From Cupriavidus pauculus (GTDB lineage Bacteria > Pseudomonadota > Gammaproteobacteria > Burkholderiales > Burkholderiaceae): a stretch of 64,000 nucleotides of DNA. Location: the NCBI RefSeq assembly GCF_008801835.1, contig NZ_VZOW01000016.1:1-64000 (forward strand), read 5' to 3'. The position numbers and the translations under genes are program-made. Within the stretch, counting starts at the first letter, position 1, and each line of letters begins with the position of its first letter. The notes below the pieces were generated by a model. It saw nothing but the letters and a program-made list of their open reading frames with translations. It was not told where the DNA came from and did not search any database. Shown here one piece after another: positions 51,309 through 60,316 of this stretch.

Positions 51309-52226
51309 ATGGATCGTATTGGTGACATCGGATTGTTCCTGCGGGTGCTCGACCTTGGCTCGATCAGTGCCGCGGCGCGCAGTCTCGATCTGTCGGTGGC
51401 GGTGGCAAGCCAGCGCCTGCAGCGTTTGGAGCGCGACCTTGGCGTTCGCCTGCTGCATCGCACCACGCGCCGGCTGCATGCCACGCCGGAGGGCGCCATC
51501 CTGGCCGAGCAGGGACGGGTACTGGTGGAGGATCTGGAGGCGCTGTCGAGCTCGTTGCGCCAGGCGGGCGCCGGCGTCACCGGCACGCTCAGGCTGACCA
51601 CCTCGGCGTCGTTCGGCCGCCAATATGTGTCGCCGCTGCTGCCGGACTTCCTGCGCGCGCATCCCGGAGTCAACCTCAGCATCGACCTGACCGACCACGT
51701 GCTCGATCTGGTCAGCAGCGGCTACGACCTGGCCATCCGCATCGGTGCGCTGGAAGATTCGACGCTGGTGGCGCGCAAGCTGGCGGACAACCAGCGTCTG
51801 CTGTGCGCATCGCCGGCGTACCTGCGCGAACACGGATATCCGGAGTCGCCAGCGGATCTGGTGCGGCACCAGTGCCTGGTATTGGTGGGGGCGCAGGGCC
51901 GCGCCGACGTCTGGCGCTTCGAGGATGGCAGCGGTGGGGAGATTGCGGTGCGCGTGCGCGGCCGGATCGAGGCCAACACCGGCGAACTGCTGTCGGACGC
52001 GGCGCTGGCGGGTTTTGGTATCGCGCTGCATTCCATCTGGCATGTCCGCGAAGACTTGCGGACCGGGCGGCTGGTGCAGGTGCTTCCGAATTTTCCGATG
52101 GCGGTCAACGGCATTTACGCGGTGATGCCGCAACGGCGACTGGTGCCGCCGCGAGTGCGCGCATTCGTCGATTTTCTGGCCGATCGCTGGCGCGATAACC
52201 CTCCCGGCGCACCCTGGCCACCCTGA
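51309..52226 (+). CDS. LysR family transcriptional regulator
   Basis: The 305-aa protein starts with a LysR winged HTH (1-60: GDIGLFLRVLDLGSISAAAR, VAVASQRLQRLERDLGVRLL). An effector-binding domain follows (about 90-295), containing RLTTSASFGRQYVSPLLPDF, DLAIRIGALEDSTLVARKL and GFGIALHSIWHV. It is of the CrgA/AaeR-like group. It is divergent from the MFS gene, 111 bp apart. The intervening AT-rich stretch (51245-51300) is the probable shared promoter and operator region. Confidence 0.93.
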   Translation: MDRIGDIGLFLRVLDLGSISAAARSLDLSVAVASQRLQRLERDLGVRLLHRTTRRLHATPEGAILAEQGRVLVEDLEALSSSLRQAGAGVTGTLRLTTSASFGRQYVSPLLPDFLRAHPGVNLSIDLTDHVLDLVSSGYDLAIRIGALEDSTLVARKLADNQRLLCASPAYLREHGYPESPADLVRHQCLVLVGAQGRADVWRFEDGSGGEIAVRVRGRIEANTGELLSDAALAGFGIALHSIWHVREDLRTGRLVQVLPNFPMAVNGIYAVMPQRRLVPPRVRAFVDFLADRWRDNPPGAPWPP

Positions 52227-52290
52227 TCTGCTTAATTCTTGAGCAGCCCGGTGCGGTAACGCACGGATGCGGCCGGCGCCGCCTGTTAAG

Positions 52291-52323
52291 TCAGGATATC
52301 CACAGAACCTGTGGATATCCTGA
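52291..52323. repeat. Perfect 15-bp inverted repeat with DnaA-box-like arms
   Basis: TCAGGATATCCACAG (52291-52305) and CTGTGGATATCCTGA (52309-52323) are exact inverse copies with a 3-nt loop. Each arm contains ATATCCACA, one base from the DnaA box TTATCCACA. An exact TTATCCACA occurs at 52422-52430. There is no T run, so it is not a standard terminator for the LysR gene. Confidence 0.85.
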
Positions 52324-52406
52324 AAGTTCCCCCGGATACTACCGGCTTGCACGTCGCGGCTGTGCCGTGCCGCCAACCTCGCCTAATTGTCAGCTTCTTG
52401 CCCGCT

Positions 52407-52970
52407 ATGTTCACGATCCGGTTATCCACAGCTTCATTTGCCGTCCTCGCCGCGGCGCTGCAGGCAGGTTGCGTGTCCTATTACCGGGTGCCGTCGGATG
52501 CGCCGTACGCCAGCGTGCGGTTGACTAGCGACACGGACAACCGCACCACCTTCAACGTGCTGGATCCGGATGCCTGCCCGAAACCCTATCCGCGGGTGCT
52601 GGCGGGCATGGGCAAGCAACTGGCGGCGATGGGTCGGGAAACGGGGCTCGATATGGCGGGCAGGTCTGTGGAGCCGCCTGCGCGCACGCGCGAGCGCAAG
52701 GTGCTGCCGGGCAAGCGGATTTATATCGCGGCGATCTCTTATGCGGCGCCGCCAGCTGAGGACATGCGATGCGCGGCGGGAGTGTCTTTCATCCCGCAAG
52801 CGGGCGGGCAGTACGAGATCCGGTACACACGGGACGAGACCGCGGCGCATTGCGCGGCCCGCGTATTGCAACTGCAGCCCCAGGCCGACGGGGGCGCAGT
52901 GCTGGTCCAGGAATCGACGCAGCAAGGGTTCCGCGCATTGCGCGCGGAATACCTGTGCGAGTCGCGCTAG
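52407..52970 (+). CDS. Hypothetical lipoprotein
   Basis: The 187-aa protein has a lipoprotein signal (MFTIRLSTASFAVLAAALQAGC) with a lipobox LQAGC, predicting acylation at Cys22. The mature part has no recognised domain. It contains the segments ASVRLTSDTDNRTTFNVLD, KVLPGKRIYIAAISYAAP and FIPQAGGQYEIRYT and is likely beta-rich and periplasm-facing. ATG 52407 begins the signal peptide; the frame upstream to 52311 is not supported. It is probably monocistronic. Confidence 0.75.
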   Translation: MFTIRLSTASFAVLAAALQAGCVSYYRVPSDAPYASVRLTSDTDNRTTFNVLDPDACPKPYPRVLAGMGKQLAAMGRETGLDMAGRSVEPPARTRERKVLPGKRIYIAAISYAAPPAEDMRCAAGVSFIPQAGGQYEIRYTRDETAAHCAARVLQLQPQADGGAVLVQESTQQGFRALRAEYLCESR

Positions 52971-53011
52971 GCGCGCGCCGGGCGTCAGGACCGTGACGCC
53001 AACGGCCCCAA

Positions 53012-53329
53012 TCAGGCCTGTTCGATCAGGAAGCGCTCGGGGCGCTTGCCCAGCCATGCCGGGGCGCGGCCACGGCCCGACCACGTCTTGCCGGTCTTGG
53101 GGTCGCGATACTTCGGGGGCAGCGCCGAAGTCTTCTTCGGGGCGCCGCCGGTGCTGCCGGCAGGGCGTCCGCGACGGCGCTTCGGGGCGATGTCTTCCGC
53201 GGTCAAATCGTATTCGACCATCAATTGGCGGATCTGCTCGATCACGCCGGATACCTCAGTGGCACGGACTTCGTGCAGCTTGGCTTCCAGTGCTTCTTTT
53301 TCGGCCAGCAGTTGCTTGTATGTCGGCAT
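53012..53329 (-). CDS. H-NS family nucleoid-associated protein
   Basis: The 105-aa protein has an N-terminal coiled-coil oligomerisation region (1-50: PTYKQLLAEKEALEAKLHEV). A basic linker follows (APKRRRGRPAGSTGGAPKKT) with an AT-hook-like RGRP. The C-terminal DNA-binding motif is YRDPKTGKTWSGRGRAPAWL. It is a typical Burkholderiaceae H-NS-like silencer that binds AT-rich DNA. ATG 53329 is fixed by the family N-terminus, with GGGG about 8 nt upstream. The 770 bp upstream are lower in GC than the rest of the window and could be autoregulatory. Confidence 0.93.
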   Translation of the reverse strand: MPTYKQLLAEKEALEAKLHEVRATEVSGVIEQIRQLMVEYDLTAEDIAPKRRRGRPAGSTGGAPKKTSALPPKYRDPKTGKTWSGRGRAPAWLGKRPERFLIEQA

Positions 53330-54102
53330 TTTTTGGATCCCCAGTGCAGAGTGGCAGCCCGTTGCATGAGCCATGCATTGCGGCCGCATAACAAAAATAC
53401 TACAAGAATTATCCGTGCAAACACGATTCAAACGTGAAATGCAAAAAAAACTGGCCAGATCGATGTCAAACCGGCAGGCAATCGACTCGATTATCGATCG
53501 CTGCCGGTGATCAACCTTTGGGTTTCATCGACGGCGGATGGCATCGTAACCAAAAGCGGCAATTGGAAGCAATACGCCCATGCCAATTTTCGTCAATTTA
53601 CCGCTCCCGGGTCCGGATAGATCAATTGGGCGCTCGTCGCAAGTCAATTGTAAGGTTGACACGGTGCGCGTCCAGACTGGCTTGCCAATTTGCTACCTCA
53701 ATGGCCATTCGCATGAATGCCGTAGTGGGGCAATTCCGCCATGTCGCTGTGGTGTCAGCGAATCAACATTCATCCGAAGATTCCGATGCTGACAAATTTA
53801 TCATTGCGTTTTCCGAGACGAGATCGGAAAGCGCCAATCGCGGCGACGCTTTGATGAAGCGATACGGCGACGGCGTCGGAAATTCAGATTGTCCGACGCG
53901 GCATCGCGGTAATTCGTGGGAGCGGAAATTCGGAAGCGCGGTGTCGCTATCGGCGTGCCGTTTTATTTCGATCGCGGTGCAACGGCGGGTGCGCACAAAT
54001 AAAAAAGCCCTCGGAGGGAAAGTCCCCGAGGGCGGCAAATCCACCGGTGATCCCAGGTGGAGGAGACATCGTGGTTGTGGATGTCGCAGTGCGCGATTCA
54101 GG
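53330..54102. other. AT-richer intergenic region upstream of the H-NS gene
   Basis: About 770 bp contain no supportable gene. The sequence is visibly richer in A and T than the rest, with A tracts (53441-53450), several CAATTG or CAATT motifs around 53560-53700, and a TTGACA-like element (53655-53661, plus strand). Short frames here have no family features. The left part is the H-NS promoter region; the right end holds the permease terminator. Confidence 0.6.
54001..54033 (-). terminator. Terminator of the purine permease gene
   Basis: GCCCTCGG (54007-54014) pairs with CCGAGGGC (54026-54033), and six T residues follow on the minus strand. It lies 70 bp past the permease stop. Confidence 0.85.
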
Positions 54103-55491
54103 TTAGATGGCCCAGCCTCCGGCATAAAACGCGGCCAGTGCCACGGCAATTGCCACGGTGCCAATATTGAGCTTGCGCCATTCGCCGGCCACGATGCGGC
54201 CAATCACCAGCGTGCAGAAACCAAGCATGATGCCGGTGACGATATTGCAGGTCAGCACAATGAACACCGCGCAGACCAGACCGGCCAGCGAGTCGACCAG
54301 ATCGTCCATATGCAGGCGCGAGACGCTGGAAAGCATCAGCAGGCCCACGTACATCAGCGCGGGCGCCGTGGCGTACGACGGCACCAGTCCGGCCAGCGGC
54401 GAGAGGAACATCACGGCAAGGAACGCCAGGCCGACGGTGACCGCGGCCAGCCCGGTGCGCGCGCCAGCCGCCACGCCCACCGTCGATTCGATGTAGGCCG
54501 CCGCAGGCGCGCCGCCAAAGAACGCCGAGAAGATCGAACTGACCGAATCGGCGGTCAGGGCGCGGCCGCCATTGTGGATGCGGCCAGTGGCGTCAAGCTG
54601 GTTGGCCTGTCCCGCCACGGCGCGGATCGTGCCGGTGGCGTCGAAGACCGCCGTCATCACCAGTGCCAGCACGCTCGGCAGCACCGCTGTGCTCAGCGCG
54701 CCGCGAATATCCATCGCACCAATCAGCGATGCATGGCCCGGTGCCGACAGCGTCGGCAGCGCGAACACGCCGGTGAACTTGACGGCCGGATCGAATATCA
54801 GGCCCAGCGCGGAGATGGCGATGATAACCAGCAGGATGCCGCCGGGCACGCGACGGCGTTCCAGCCCGAAGATCGCGGCCAGCCCCAGCACGGACATCAT
54901 CACCGGGAAGGCGGTGATGTGACCCAGCGCCACGGGCAGTCCCGGGCCGGGGTTCTTGACCACCAGCCCGACTTCGTTCGAGGCGATCAACAACAGGAAC
55001 AGGCCGATGCCGATGCCCGCGCCGTGCGCCACGCCGGCGGGCAGGTTGCGCAGGATCCACGACCGCACGCCAGTCACGGAGATCGCGGTGAATACCACGC
55101 CCATCAGGAACACGGCGCCAAGCGCTACCGCCGGCGACAGCTTCTGCCCCAGCACCAGCCCGAATGCCATGAACGCGGTCAGCGAGATGGCGCAGCCGAT
55201 GGCGATCGGCAATCTGGCCCACAGGCCCATCAGCAGCGATCCGAAGGCCGTGGTCAGGCATACGGCCACGAACACCGCGCTGGTATCGAAGCCGGCTTTG
55301 CCCAGCATGCCGGGCACCACGAACACGGCATACACCATCGCCATGAACGTGGTGATGCCGGCAACGACCTCGCGCCGCTGGGTGCTGCCGCGCGCGCTGA
55401 TCTCGAAATACTGGTCGATCCTGCCCGCGGCTTGCGATGCGGGGCGTACGGCCTCTGCGTCCTTGACGGACGGATAGGGCTGTTCGATCAT
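54103..55491 (-). CDS. Purine permease, AzgA/NCS2 family
   Basis: The 462-aa inner membrane protein has about 12-14 hydrophobic segments and the AzgA-subfamily N-terminus [20 protein letters not shown] followed by [16 protein letters not shown]. The substrate-site segments are [20 protein letters not shown] and [20 protein letters not shown]. Relatives (GhxP, GhxQ, PurP) import hypoxanthine, guanine or adenine by proton symport. ATG 55491 follows AAGGAG at a good distance. It is divergent from cheV, 446 bp away. No purine catabolic gene is next to it. Confidence 0.93.
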   Translation of the reverse strand: MIEQPYPSVKDAEAVRPASQAAGRIDQYFEISARGSTQRREVVAGITTFMAMVYAVFVVPGMLGKAGFDTSAVFVAVCLTTAFGSLLMGLWARLPIAIGCAISLTAFMAFGLVLGQKLSPAVALGAVFLMGVVFTAISVTGVRSWILRNLPAGVAHGAGIGIGLFLLLIASNEVGLVVKNPGPGLPVALGHITAFPVMMSVLGLAAIFGLERRRVPGGILLVIIAISALGLIFDPAVKFTGVFALPTLSAPGHASLIGAMDIRGALSTAVLPSVLALVMTAVFDATGTIRAVAGQANQLDATGRIHNGGRALTADSVSSIFSAFFGGAPAAAYIESTVGVAAGARTGLAAVTVGLAFLAVMFLSPLAGLVPSYATAPALMYVGLLMLSSVSRLHMDDLVDSLAGLVCAVFIVLTCNIVTGIMLGFCTLVIGRIVAGEWRKLNIGTVAIAVALAAFYAGGWAI

Positions 55492-55937
55492 GCTTGTCTC
55501 CTTGCTGGGGCGCTGCGCGCGTCCGCGTACGGATCGTGCGTCAGTCTCGTCTCACGTGGTTCCGGGTGTGCGAGGGCGGAGGTCCCGTGGCATCGGGCGA
55601 AGGGTGCGGGCGTCTCGTTCCTCGGTGTCCGGCGCGGGGGCCGGGGGCCGGTCGGCGCCTCTGGCGGGCGGGATCTCGGCGAGGCTCAAAGGTAGGCGAG
55701 GCATCCTGCGGGTTCATCATCGGCCGCGCATGCGCAACATGCCCGCGACCGAATAACCACGGCCGCGCGGTGCTCCGCAAGGCTCAGGGATTTCCCTCGG
55801 TGGCGCGTGGCGACGCCGTCCAGGCCAGCTACACGTCACAAGCGCGCCGCGGGAGCGCTGCGGCGCTAAAGGTCGCGCGCCCCGCGCCGATAGCCCTTTG
55901 GCAACACCCATATTCACCAAGCCAGCGGAGCCACAGC
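55492..55937. other. Divergent intergenic region, purine permease and cheV
   Basis: I see no gene in these 446 bp. The cheV frame is open through most of it, but without coding features or a better start. No riboswitch-like purine aptamer could be recognised in the permease leader by eye. Confidence 0.5.
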
Positions 55938-56900
55938 ATGACCAGCGCGATGAGGGACATCGACGAGCGCACCAACCTGACCAACAACAACCAGTTCGAG
56001 TTGCTGTTGTTCCGACTTGGCGATGCGACACACAGCGGACAGTCCGAACTGTTCGGCATCAACGTATTCAAGGTGCGTGAAATCCTGGTCATGCCTTCCG
56101 TGACGACCGTGGTGGGCGCGGGACCATCGATCCTTGGCATGGCCGATATCCGCGGTCAGGTGATCCCTGTGATCGATCTGCCGCGGCTGCTCGAATGCAC
56201 GCCGAAATCGGGCCTGAACATCATGCTGGTGACCGAATACGCGCGATCGACGCAGGGCTTCGCCGTCGAGGCCGTCGAGGAAATCGTGCGCCTGGACTGG
56301 AGCCAGGTGATCTCGGCCGAGACCAGTGTGAAGGGCGGGCTGGTGACCAGCATCGCCAAGCTCGATGCGGGCGGCGACAATCCGCGCCTGGTGCAGGTGC
56401 TCGACGTCGAGCAGATCCTGCGCGACGTCCTGCCGACTCGCCAGCCCGATGTGGATCCGTCCACCGTAGGCCCGCAACTGAATCTGCGCCCGGGCAGCAA
56501 GGTGCTGTGCGCCGACGATTCGGCGCTGGCGCGCGGCCTGATCGAAAACGGCCTCAAGGCGATGGGCGTGCAGGTGGTGATGACCAAGACCGGCCAGGAA
56601 GCCTGGGAGATGCTTGGCCAGATCGCCGACCTCACGGCAAGCCAGGGCAAGACCATCCGCGACGAAGTGGCGCTGGTGCTGACCGACCTGGAAATGCCGG
56701 AGATGGATGGCTTCACGCTGACGCGCAAGATCAAGGCCGATGCGCGGCTGAAGTCGCTGCCGGTGGTGATCCATTCCTCGCTGTCGGGCGAGGCCAGCGA
56801 AGAGCACGTGCGCAAGGTCGGCGCCGACGCCTACGTATCGAAGTTCCTGGCCAAGGACCTGGCCGATACGATCCGCGGCGTGCTGGCGCGCCATCCGTAA
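55938..56900 (+). CDS. cheV: Chemotaxis protein CheV
   Basis: The 320-aa cytoplasmic coupling protein has an N-terminal CheW domain (about 15-165: FELLLFRLGDA, LFGINVFKVREIL, ADIRGQVIPVIDLPRLL). A C-terminal receiver domain follows (about 185-315, VLTDLEMPEMDGFTLTRKIK with the acceptor Asp, then VIHSSLSGEASEEHV). CheV links chemoreceptors to CheA and tunes adaptation. ATG 55938 has GCGGAG about 8 nt upstream and matches the family start. No other chemotaxis gene lies in the window, so it is a stand-alone cheV. Confidence 0.95.
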   Translation: MTSAMRDIDERTNLTNNNQFELLLFRLGDATHSGQSELFGINVFKVREILVMPSVTTVVGAGPSILGMADIRGQVIPVIDLPRLLECTPKSGLNIMLVTEYARSTQGFAVEAVEEIVRLDWSQVISAETSVKGGLVTSIAKLDAGGDNPRLVQVLDVEQILRDVLPTRQPDVDPSTVGPQLNLRPGSKVLCADDSALARGLIENGLKAMGVQVVMTKTGQEAWEMLGQIADLTASQGKTIRDEVALVLTDLEMPEMDGFTLTRKIKADARLKSLPVVIHSSLSGEASEEHVRKVGADAYVSKFLAKDLADTIRGVLARHP

Positions 56901-57340
56901 CGCACGTCGGCCAAGCCGGCTTCCGAAAGGCGTCGCGCACAAGACGCCGTCGTCATGCACCGGGACACAAGCGGCGACCGCATTCGCATCGCGCGAAGCG
57001 CGTCGCCGCTTGTCGATTGCTGCGCCATGTTGCGCGATGTGTCGGCATCGCTTAGCGCGCCTGATGCGCCGCCGTCAAGCACAAAACGTCGCCAATCAGC
57101 ACCGCTTCACGGCACGCATAAATCCCGTCGCAACGCAACAAAGCCCCCGCAATTCTGACTGCACAAAAAAAAGGCAGTCCAGCTCGATCCAGTACCGGCG
57201 CGGGCTGGCAGGTTGTCAAGAGGGGGATTATCCACGCAACCTGTGGATAGTTCGGCGAGGCCGCGCAGCAGTTGCCGGCAGGGATGCCGGCGCGGCCAGC
57301 CGTGTCGTCGCACAACGCGCGGCGTGATTGCCGCGCGCGT
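56901..57340. other. Convergent intergenic region, cheV and peroxiredoxin
   Basis: These 440 bp have no supportable gene. At 57228-57249 there is an imperfect inverted repeat of DnaA-box-like sequences (TTATCCACG and GTGGATA). At 57316-57337 there is an 8-bp GC-rich stem-loop (CGCGCGGC with GCCGCGCG) with GTTTATTT after it on the plus strand, a possible weak terminator for cheV. Confidence 0.55.
57228..57250. repeat. Inverted pair of DnaA-box-like sequences
   Basis: TTATCCACG (57228-57236) faces CTGTGGATAG (57241-57250). A 7-bp stem, TATCCAC with GTGGATA, has a 7-nt loop. It is similar in sequence and loop to the perfect repeat at 52291-52323. Confidence 0.65.
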
Positions 57341-57994
57341 TTATTTGGGTTGCGCCACCGTGCGCAGATATGGCTTCAGCGTCTTGAATCCGTCCGGATA
57401 TTTTTTCTTCGCGTCGTCGTCGGACACCGAAGTCGGAATGATCACGTCGTCGCCCGGTTTCCAGTTGACCGGTGTCGCCACCGTGTGTTTCGCGTTGAGC
57501 TGCAGCGAATCGAGCAGGCGCAGCACCTCGTCGAAATTGCGTCCCGCGCTCATCGGATAGACCAGCATCGCCTTGACCTTCTTGTCGGGGCCGATCATGA
57601 ATACCGAGCGGATGGTGGCGTTGTCCACGGCCGTGCGCGCCCCGCCGCTGGCTTCGGGATGAATCATGTCGTAGAGCTTGGCGACCTTGAGATCGGCGTC
57701 CCCAATCATCGGGTAGTTGATGGCGGTGCCCTGGGTTTCCTCGATGTCCTTGGCCCAGCGCGCGTGGTCGTCCACGGGGTCGATCGACAAGCCGATGATC
57801 TTGGTATTGCGCTTGTCGAACTCGGGCTTCAGCTTGGCCATGTAGCCAAGTTCGGTGGTGCACACGGGCGTGAAATCCTTCGGGTGCGAGAACAGGATGG
57901 CCCAGCTGTCGCCAATCCATTCATGAAAGTTGATCTTGCCCTCGGTGGTGTCCGCGGTGAAATCGGGGGCGGTTTCGCCAAGTCGAATGGCCAT
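57341..57994 (-). CDS. 1-Cys peroxiredoxin (Prx6 type)
   Basis: The 217-aa thiol peroxidase reduces peroxides through Cys45 in SHPKDFTPVCTTELG. It has no second cysteine, which fits the 1-Cys Prx6 subgroup. The long C-terminal domain (GRNFDEVLRLLDSLQ, ATPVNWKPGDDVIIP) and its length are normal for Prx6. ATG 57994 has AAGGAG 7 nt upstream, so the 47-residue upstream extension is not real. It lies 144 bp past the E2 stop on the same strand and is probably a separate transcript. Confidence 0.95.
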   Translation of the reverse strand: MAIRLGETAPDFTADTTEGKINFHEWIGDSWAILFSHPKDFTPVCTTELGYMAKLKPEFDKRNTKIIGLSIDPVDDHARWAKDIEETQGTAINYPMIGDADLKVAKLYDMIHPEASGGARTAVDNATIRSVFMIGPDKKVKAMLVYPMSAGRNFDEVLRLLDSLQLNAKHTVATPVNWKPGDDVIIPTSVSDDDAKKKYPDGFKTLKPYLRTVAQPK

Positions 57995-58138
57995 GGTCAG
58001 GCTCCTTCGGTAGGGTGCGTGGTGGTCGATCGGAGAGGTTCGGGTCTGGCGCATCCAGTATAGGAACGGAATGCGCGGGCGGTGGTTCATGCGCTTGGAT
58101 GAGCCACGCGTCGATGCCGGTAGCGTGCGAATCACTTG

Positions 58139-59272
58139 CTAGTCCGGGCGCTCCAGATCCGCGATGACCGCGCGCAGGAAGCGAGCGGCCTCGCCGCCCG
58201 TAACCACGCGGTGATCGAATGTGAGCGATAGCGGCATGACGCGATGCACGGCTGGCGCACCGCCGAAGGCCACCACTTCGTCGCGAATGCGCCCCGCGCC
58301 CAGAATCGCAACGGTAGGCGGCACCACGATCGGCGCCGCGTAGCGCCCCGCGATCATGCCGAAGTTGGAAAGCGTGATGGTATTGCCGCGCATTTCCTCC
58401 GGCGCGATCGTGCGGGCCAGCACATCGGCGCGCATGCGGTCCAGCCCCGCGCGCAGGTCCGCCGCGTCGCGCTTGCCCACGTTTCGCAGCACGGGCACGA
58501 ATAGTCCCTCGGGCAGGTCCGCGGCGATGCCCACGTCGATTCTCTCCAGCACATGACGCCGCCCGGTCTGGCCCTCGTACCACGCGTTGAGCACAGGCTC
58601 GGCGCGCACACCGGCCACCAGCGCGCGCACCAGGCGGATCGTGATGTCGTGGCCGCCTGCCGATGCGCCCACGGATTGCCAGGCGTGCAGGTCGGCGTCA
58701 TCCATCACGGTGGCCGCGGCCACTTCGCTTTGCGCGCGCGCCATGTTCTGCGCCATCGCGCGACGCACGCCGCGAATGACTTCGGCCGGACCGTTTTCCG
58801 TAAGCGCGGTGGCCACGCGCTGCACGTCGGTCGCGGTGATCACGCCGTCGTGGCCCGATGGCGTCACCATCGCCAGATCCACGGACAGCTTGCGCGCCAG
58901 CGCGCGCACCGCAGGCGTGGCCTTGATGCCGTGCCCGCCCTGGATGCCCGATGCGCCGATGCGCGCTTGCTCATCCCTGATCACATGGGTGCCGACCGTG
59001 ACCGAACCGACCACGGTACCCGCATCGTCAGAAGCGCCCGCCCCCTCGAAGCCGACCAGCGGCGCACCAAGATGCACGATATCGCCGGGCTGCGCGAACA
59101 GGCGCGCCACCTGGCCTGCGAACGGCGACGGGATCTCGACGATCGCCTTCGCGGTCTCTACCGACAGCAGCGGCTGGTCGGCGTCGATGCTGTCGCCAGG
59201 TTTGACATGCCACGTGACGATTTCCGCTTCCTGCAGGCCTTCGCCAAGGTCGGGCAGCTTGAAGATCCGCAT
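58139..59272 (-). CDS. 2-oxoacid dehydrogenase E2 (dihydrolipoyl acyltransferase)
   Basis: The 377-aa E2 has one lipoyl domain (1-75, Lys42 in SVETAKAIVEIP), a peripheral-subunit-binding domain (about 114-150, ATPAVRALARKLSVDL) and a catalytic domain. The catalytic His motif reads FDHRVVTGGEAARF, with Thr where many E2s have Asp; this variant is common in such complexes. A lone lipoyl domain and the short length suit a branched-chain or acetoin-type complex. ATG 59272 follows AGGAG. The operon order is E1alpha, E1beta, E2; no E3 gene is in the window. Confidence 0.92.
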   Translation of the reverse strand: MRIFKLPDLGEGLQEAEIVTWHVKPGDSIDADQPLLSVETAKAIVEIPSPFAGQVARLFAQPGDIVHLGAPLVGFEGAGASDDAGTVVGSVTVGTHVIRDEQARIGASGIQGGHGIKATPAVRALARKLSVDLAMVTPSGHDGVITATDVQRVATALTENGPAEVIRGVRRAMAQNMARAQSEVAAATVMDDADLHAWQSVGASAGGHDITIRLVRALVAGVRAEPVLNAWYEGQTGRRHVLERIDVGIAADLPEGLFVPVLRNVGKRDAADLRAGLDRMRADVLARTIAPEEMRGNTITLSNFGMIAGRYAAPIVVPPTVAILGAGRIRDEVVAFGGAPAVHRVMPLSLTFDHRVVTGGEAARFLRAVIADLERPD

Positions 59273-59335
59273 CGTTGTCTCCTGTTGCCAGCAATCGCCA
59301 ATCCTGTTTCGGGTGGGGTGGCGCGTGGCGAACCC

Positions 59336-60316
59336 TCACGACGCCGCCAGCGCCCGATGCGCCGCGTCGACGATGCGCGCCACCGATGGCAGGTAACTAT
59401 GCTCCAGCCGCGCCAGCGGCACCACGGTGTCGTATCCGGTGACGCGCTGCACGGGCGCACTCAGCGAGTAGAGCCCGGCATCGGCCAGGTTGGCGGCGAT
59501 CTCCGCGCCGACGCCTGCCGTGCGCGGCGCTTCGTGCACGATCACGCAGCGACCGCTCTGCGCCACTGATTCCAGGATCGTTTCCATATCGAGCGGCTTG
59601 AGCGTCGCCACATCGATCACGCTGGCGGACACGCCCTCGTCGGCCAACTGGTCCGCCGCGGCGAGCGTTTCCTGGATCATTGCGCCCCAGCTCACCAGCG
59701 TGATATCGGTGCCATCGCGCAGCGTGAAGCAGACGTCGAGCGGCAGGGCCTCACCGGTGTCCTCGACGGGCTGGCGGAACAAGCGGTACAGCCGTGTGGG
59801 TTCGAAGAAGATCACCGGATCGGGATCGCGGATCGCCGCGAGCAGCAGCCCGTAGGCGCGCGCCGGCGATGACGGCATGACCACGCGCAGTCCGGGGATA
59901 TGCGCGAACAGTGCTTCGGGGCTGTCCGAATGATGTTCCGGAGCATGAATGCCGGCGCCGCTTGGCGCGCGCACCACCAGCGGACAGCCAAGTCGCCCGC
60001 GCGTGCGATGCCGCATATGGCCGGCGTGATTGAGGATGTTGTCGAGCGCCGGATAGATAAAACCGGCGAACTGGATCTCCGCCACCGGCTTGAGTCCCAT
60101 CGCTGCCATGCCGATCGCCGCGCCGACGATGCCGCCTTCGGTCAGCGGCGTGTCGATGACGCGCGCTTCGCCAAAGCGCGCCTGCAGGCCGACCGTGGCG
60201 CGGAACACGCCACCGTTCACGCCGATGTCCTCGCCGAGCAGCAGCACGTCGGCGTCGTTGGCCAGCGCATGCGCCAGCGCCAGGTTGACCGCTTCCACCA
60301 TGTGCAGTTCAGCCAT
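59336..60316 (-). CDS. 2-oxoacid dehydrogenase E1 beta subunit
   Basis: The 326-aa protein is the pyrimidine-binding and C-terminal transketolase part of the thiamin diphosphate E1. Motifs are LLGEDIGVNGGVFRAT with the catalytic Glu, TPLTEGGIVGAAIGMA, FAGFIYPALDNILNHA and RAPSGAGIHAPEHHSDS. The start ATG 60316 overlaps the E1alpha stop by 8 bp, showing coupled translation. Similarity in layout to BkdA2 and acetoin dehydrogenase beta is clear; the exact 2-oxoacid is not. Confidence 0.93.
   Translation of the reverse strand: MAELHMVEAVNLALAHALANDADVLLLGEDIGVNGGVFRATVGLQARFGEARVIDTPLTEGGIVGAAIGMAAMGLKPVAEIQFAGFIYPALDNILNHAGHMRHRTRGRLGCPLVVRAPSGAGIHAPEHHSDSPEALFAHIPGLRVVMPSSPARAYGLLLAAIRDPDPVIFFEPTRLYRLFRQPVEDTGEALPLDVCFTLRDGTDITLVSWGAMIQETLAAADQLADEGVSASVIDVATLKPLDMETILESVAQSGRCVIVHEAPRTAGVGAEIAANLADAGLYSLSAPVQRVTGYDTVVPLARLEHSYLPSVARIVDAAHRALAAS

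Noticed and set aside
53434..55695. A 753-codon plus-strand open frame
   Set aside because: It is antisense to the purine permease and its translation is Arg/His/Gln-rich without domains. The permease on the other strand has clear membrane helices and family motifs.
58139..59272. Loss of catalytic Asp in the E2 acyltransferase motif (HRVVTGG)
   Set aside because: The catalytic His is present and the Thr variant is common in related E2 proteins, so it is not evidence of inactivity.
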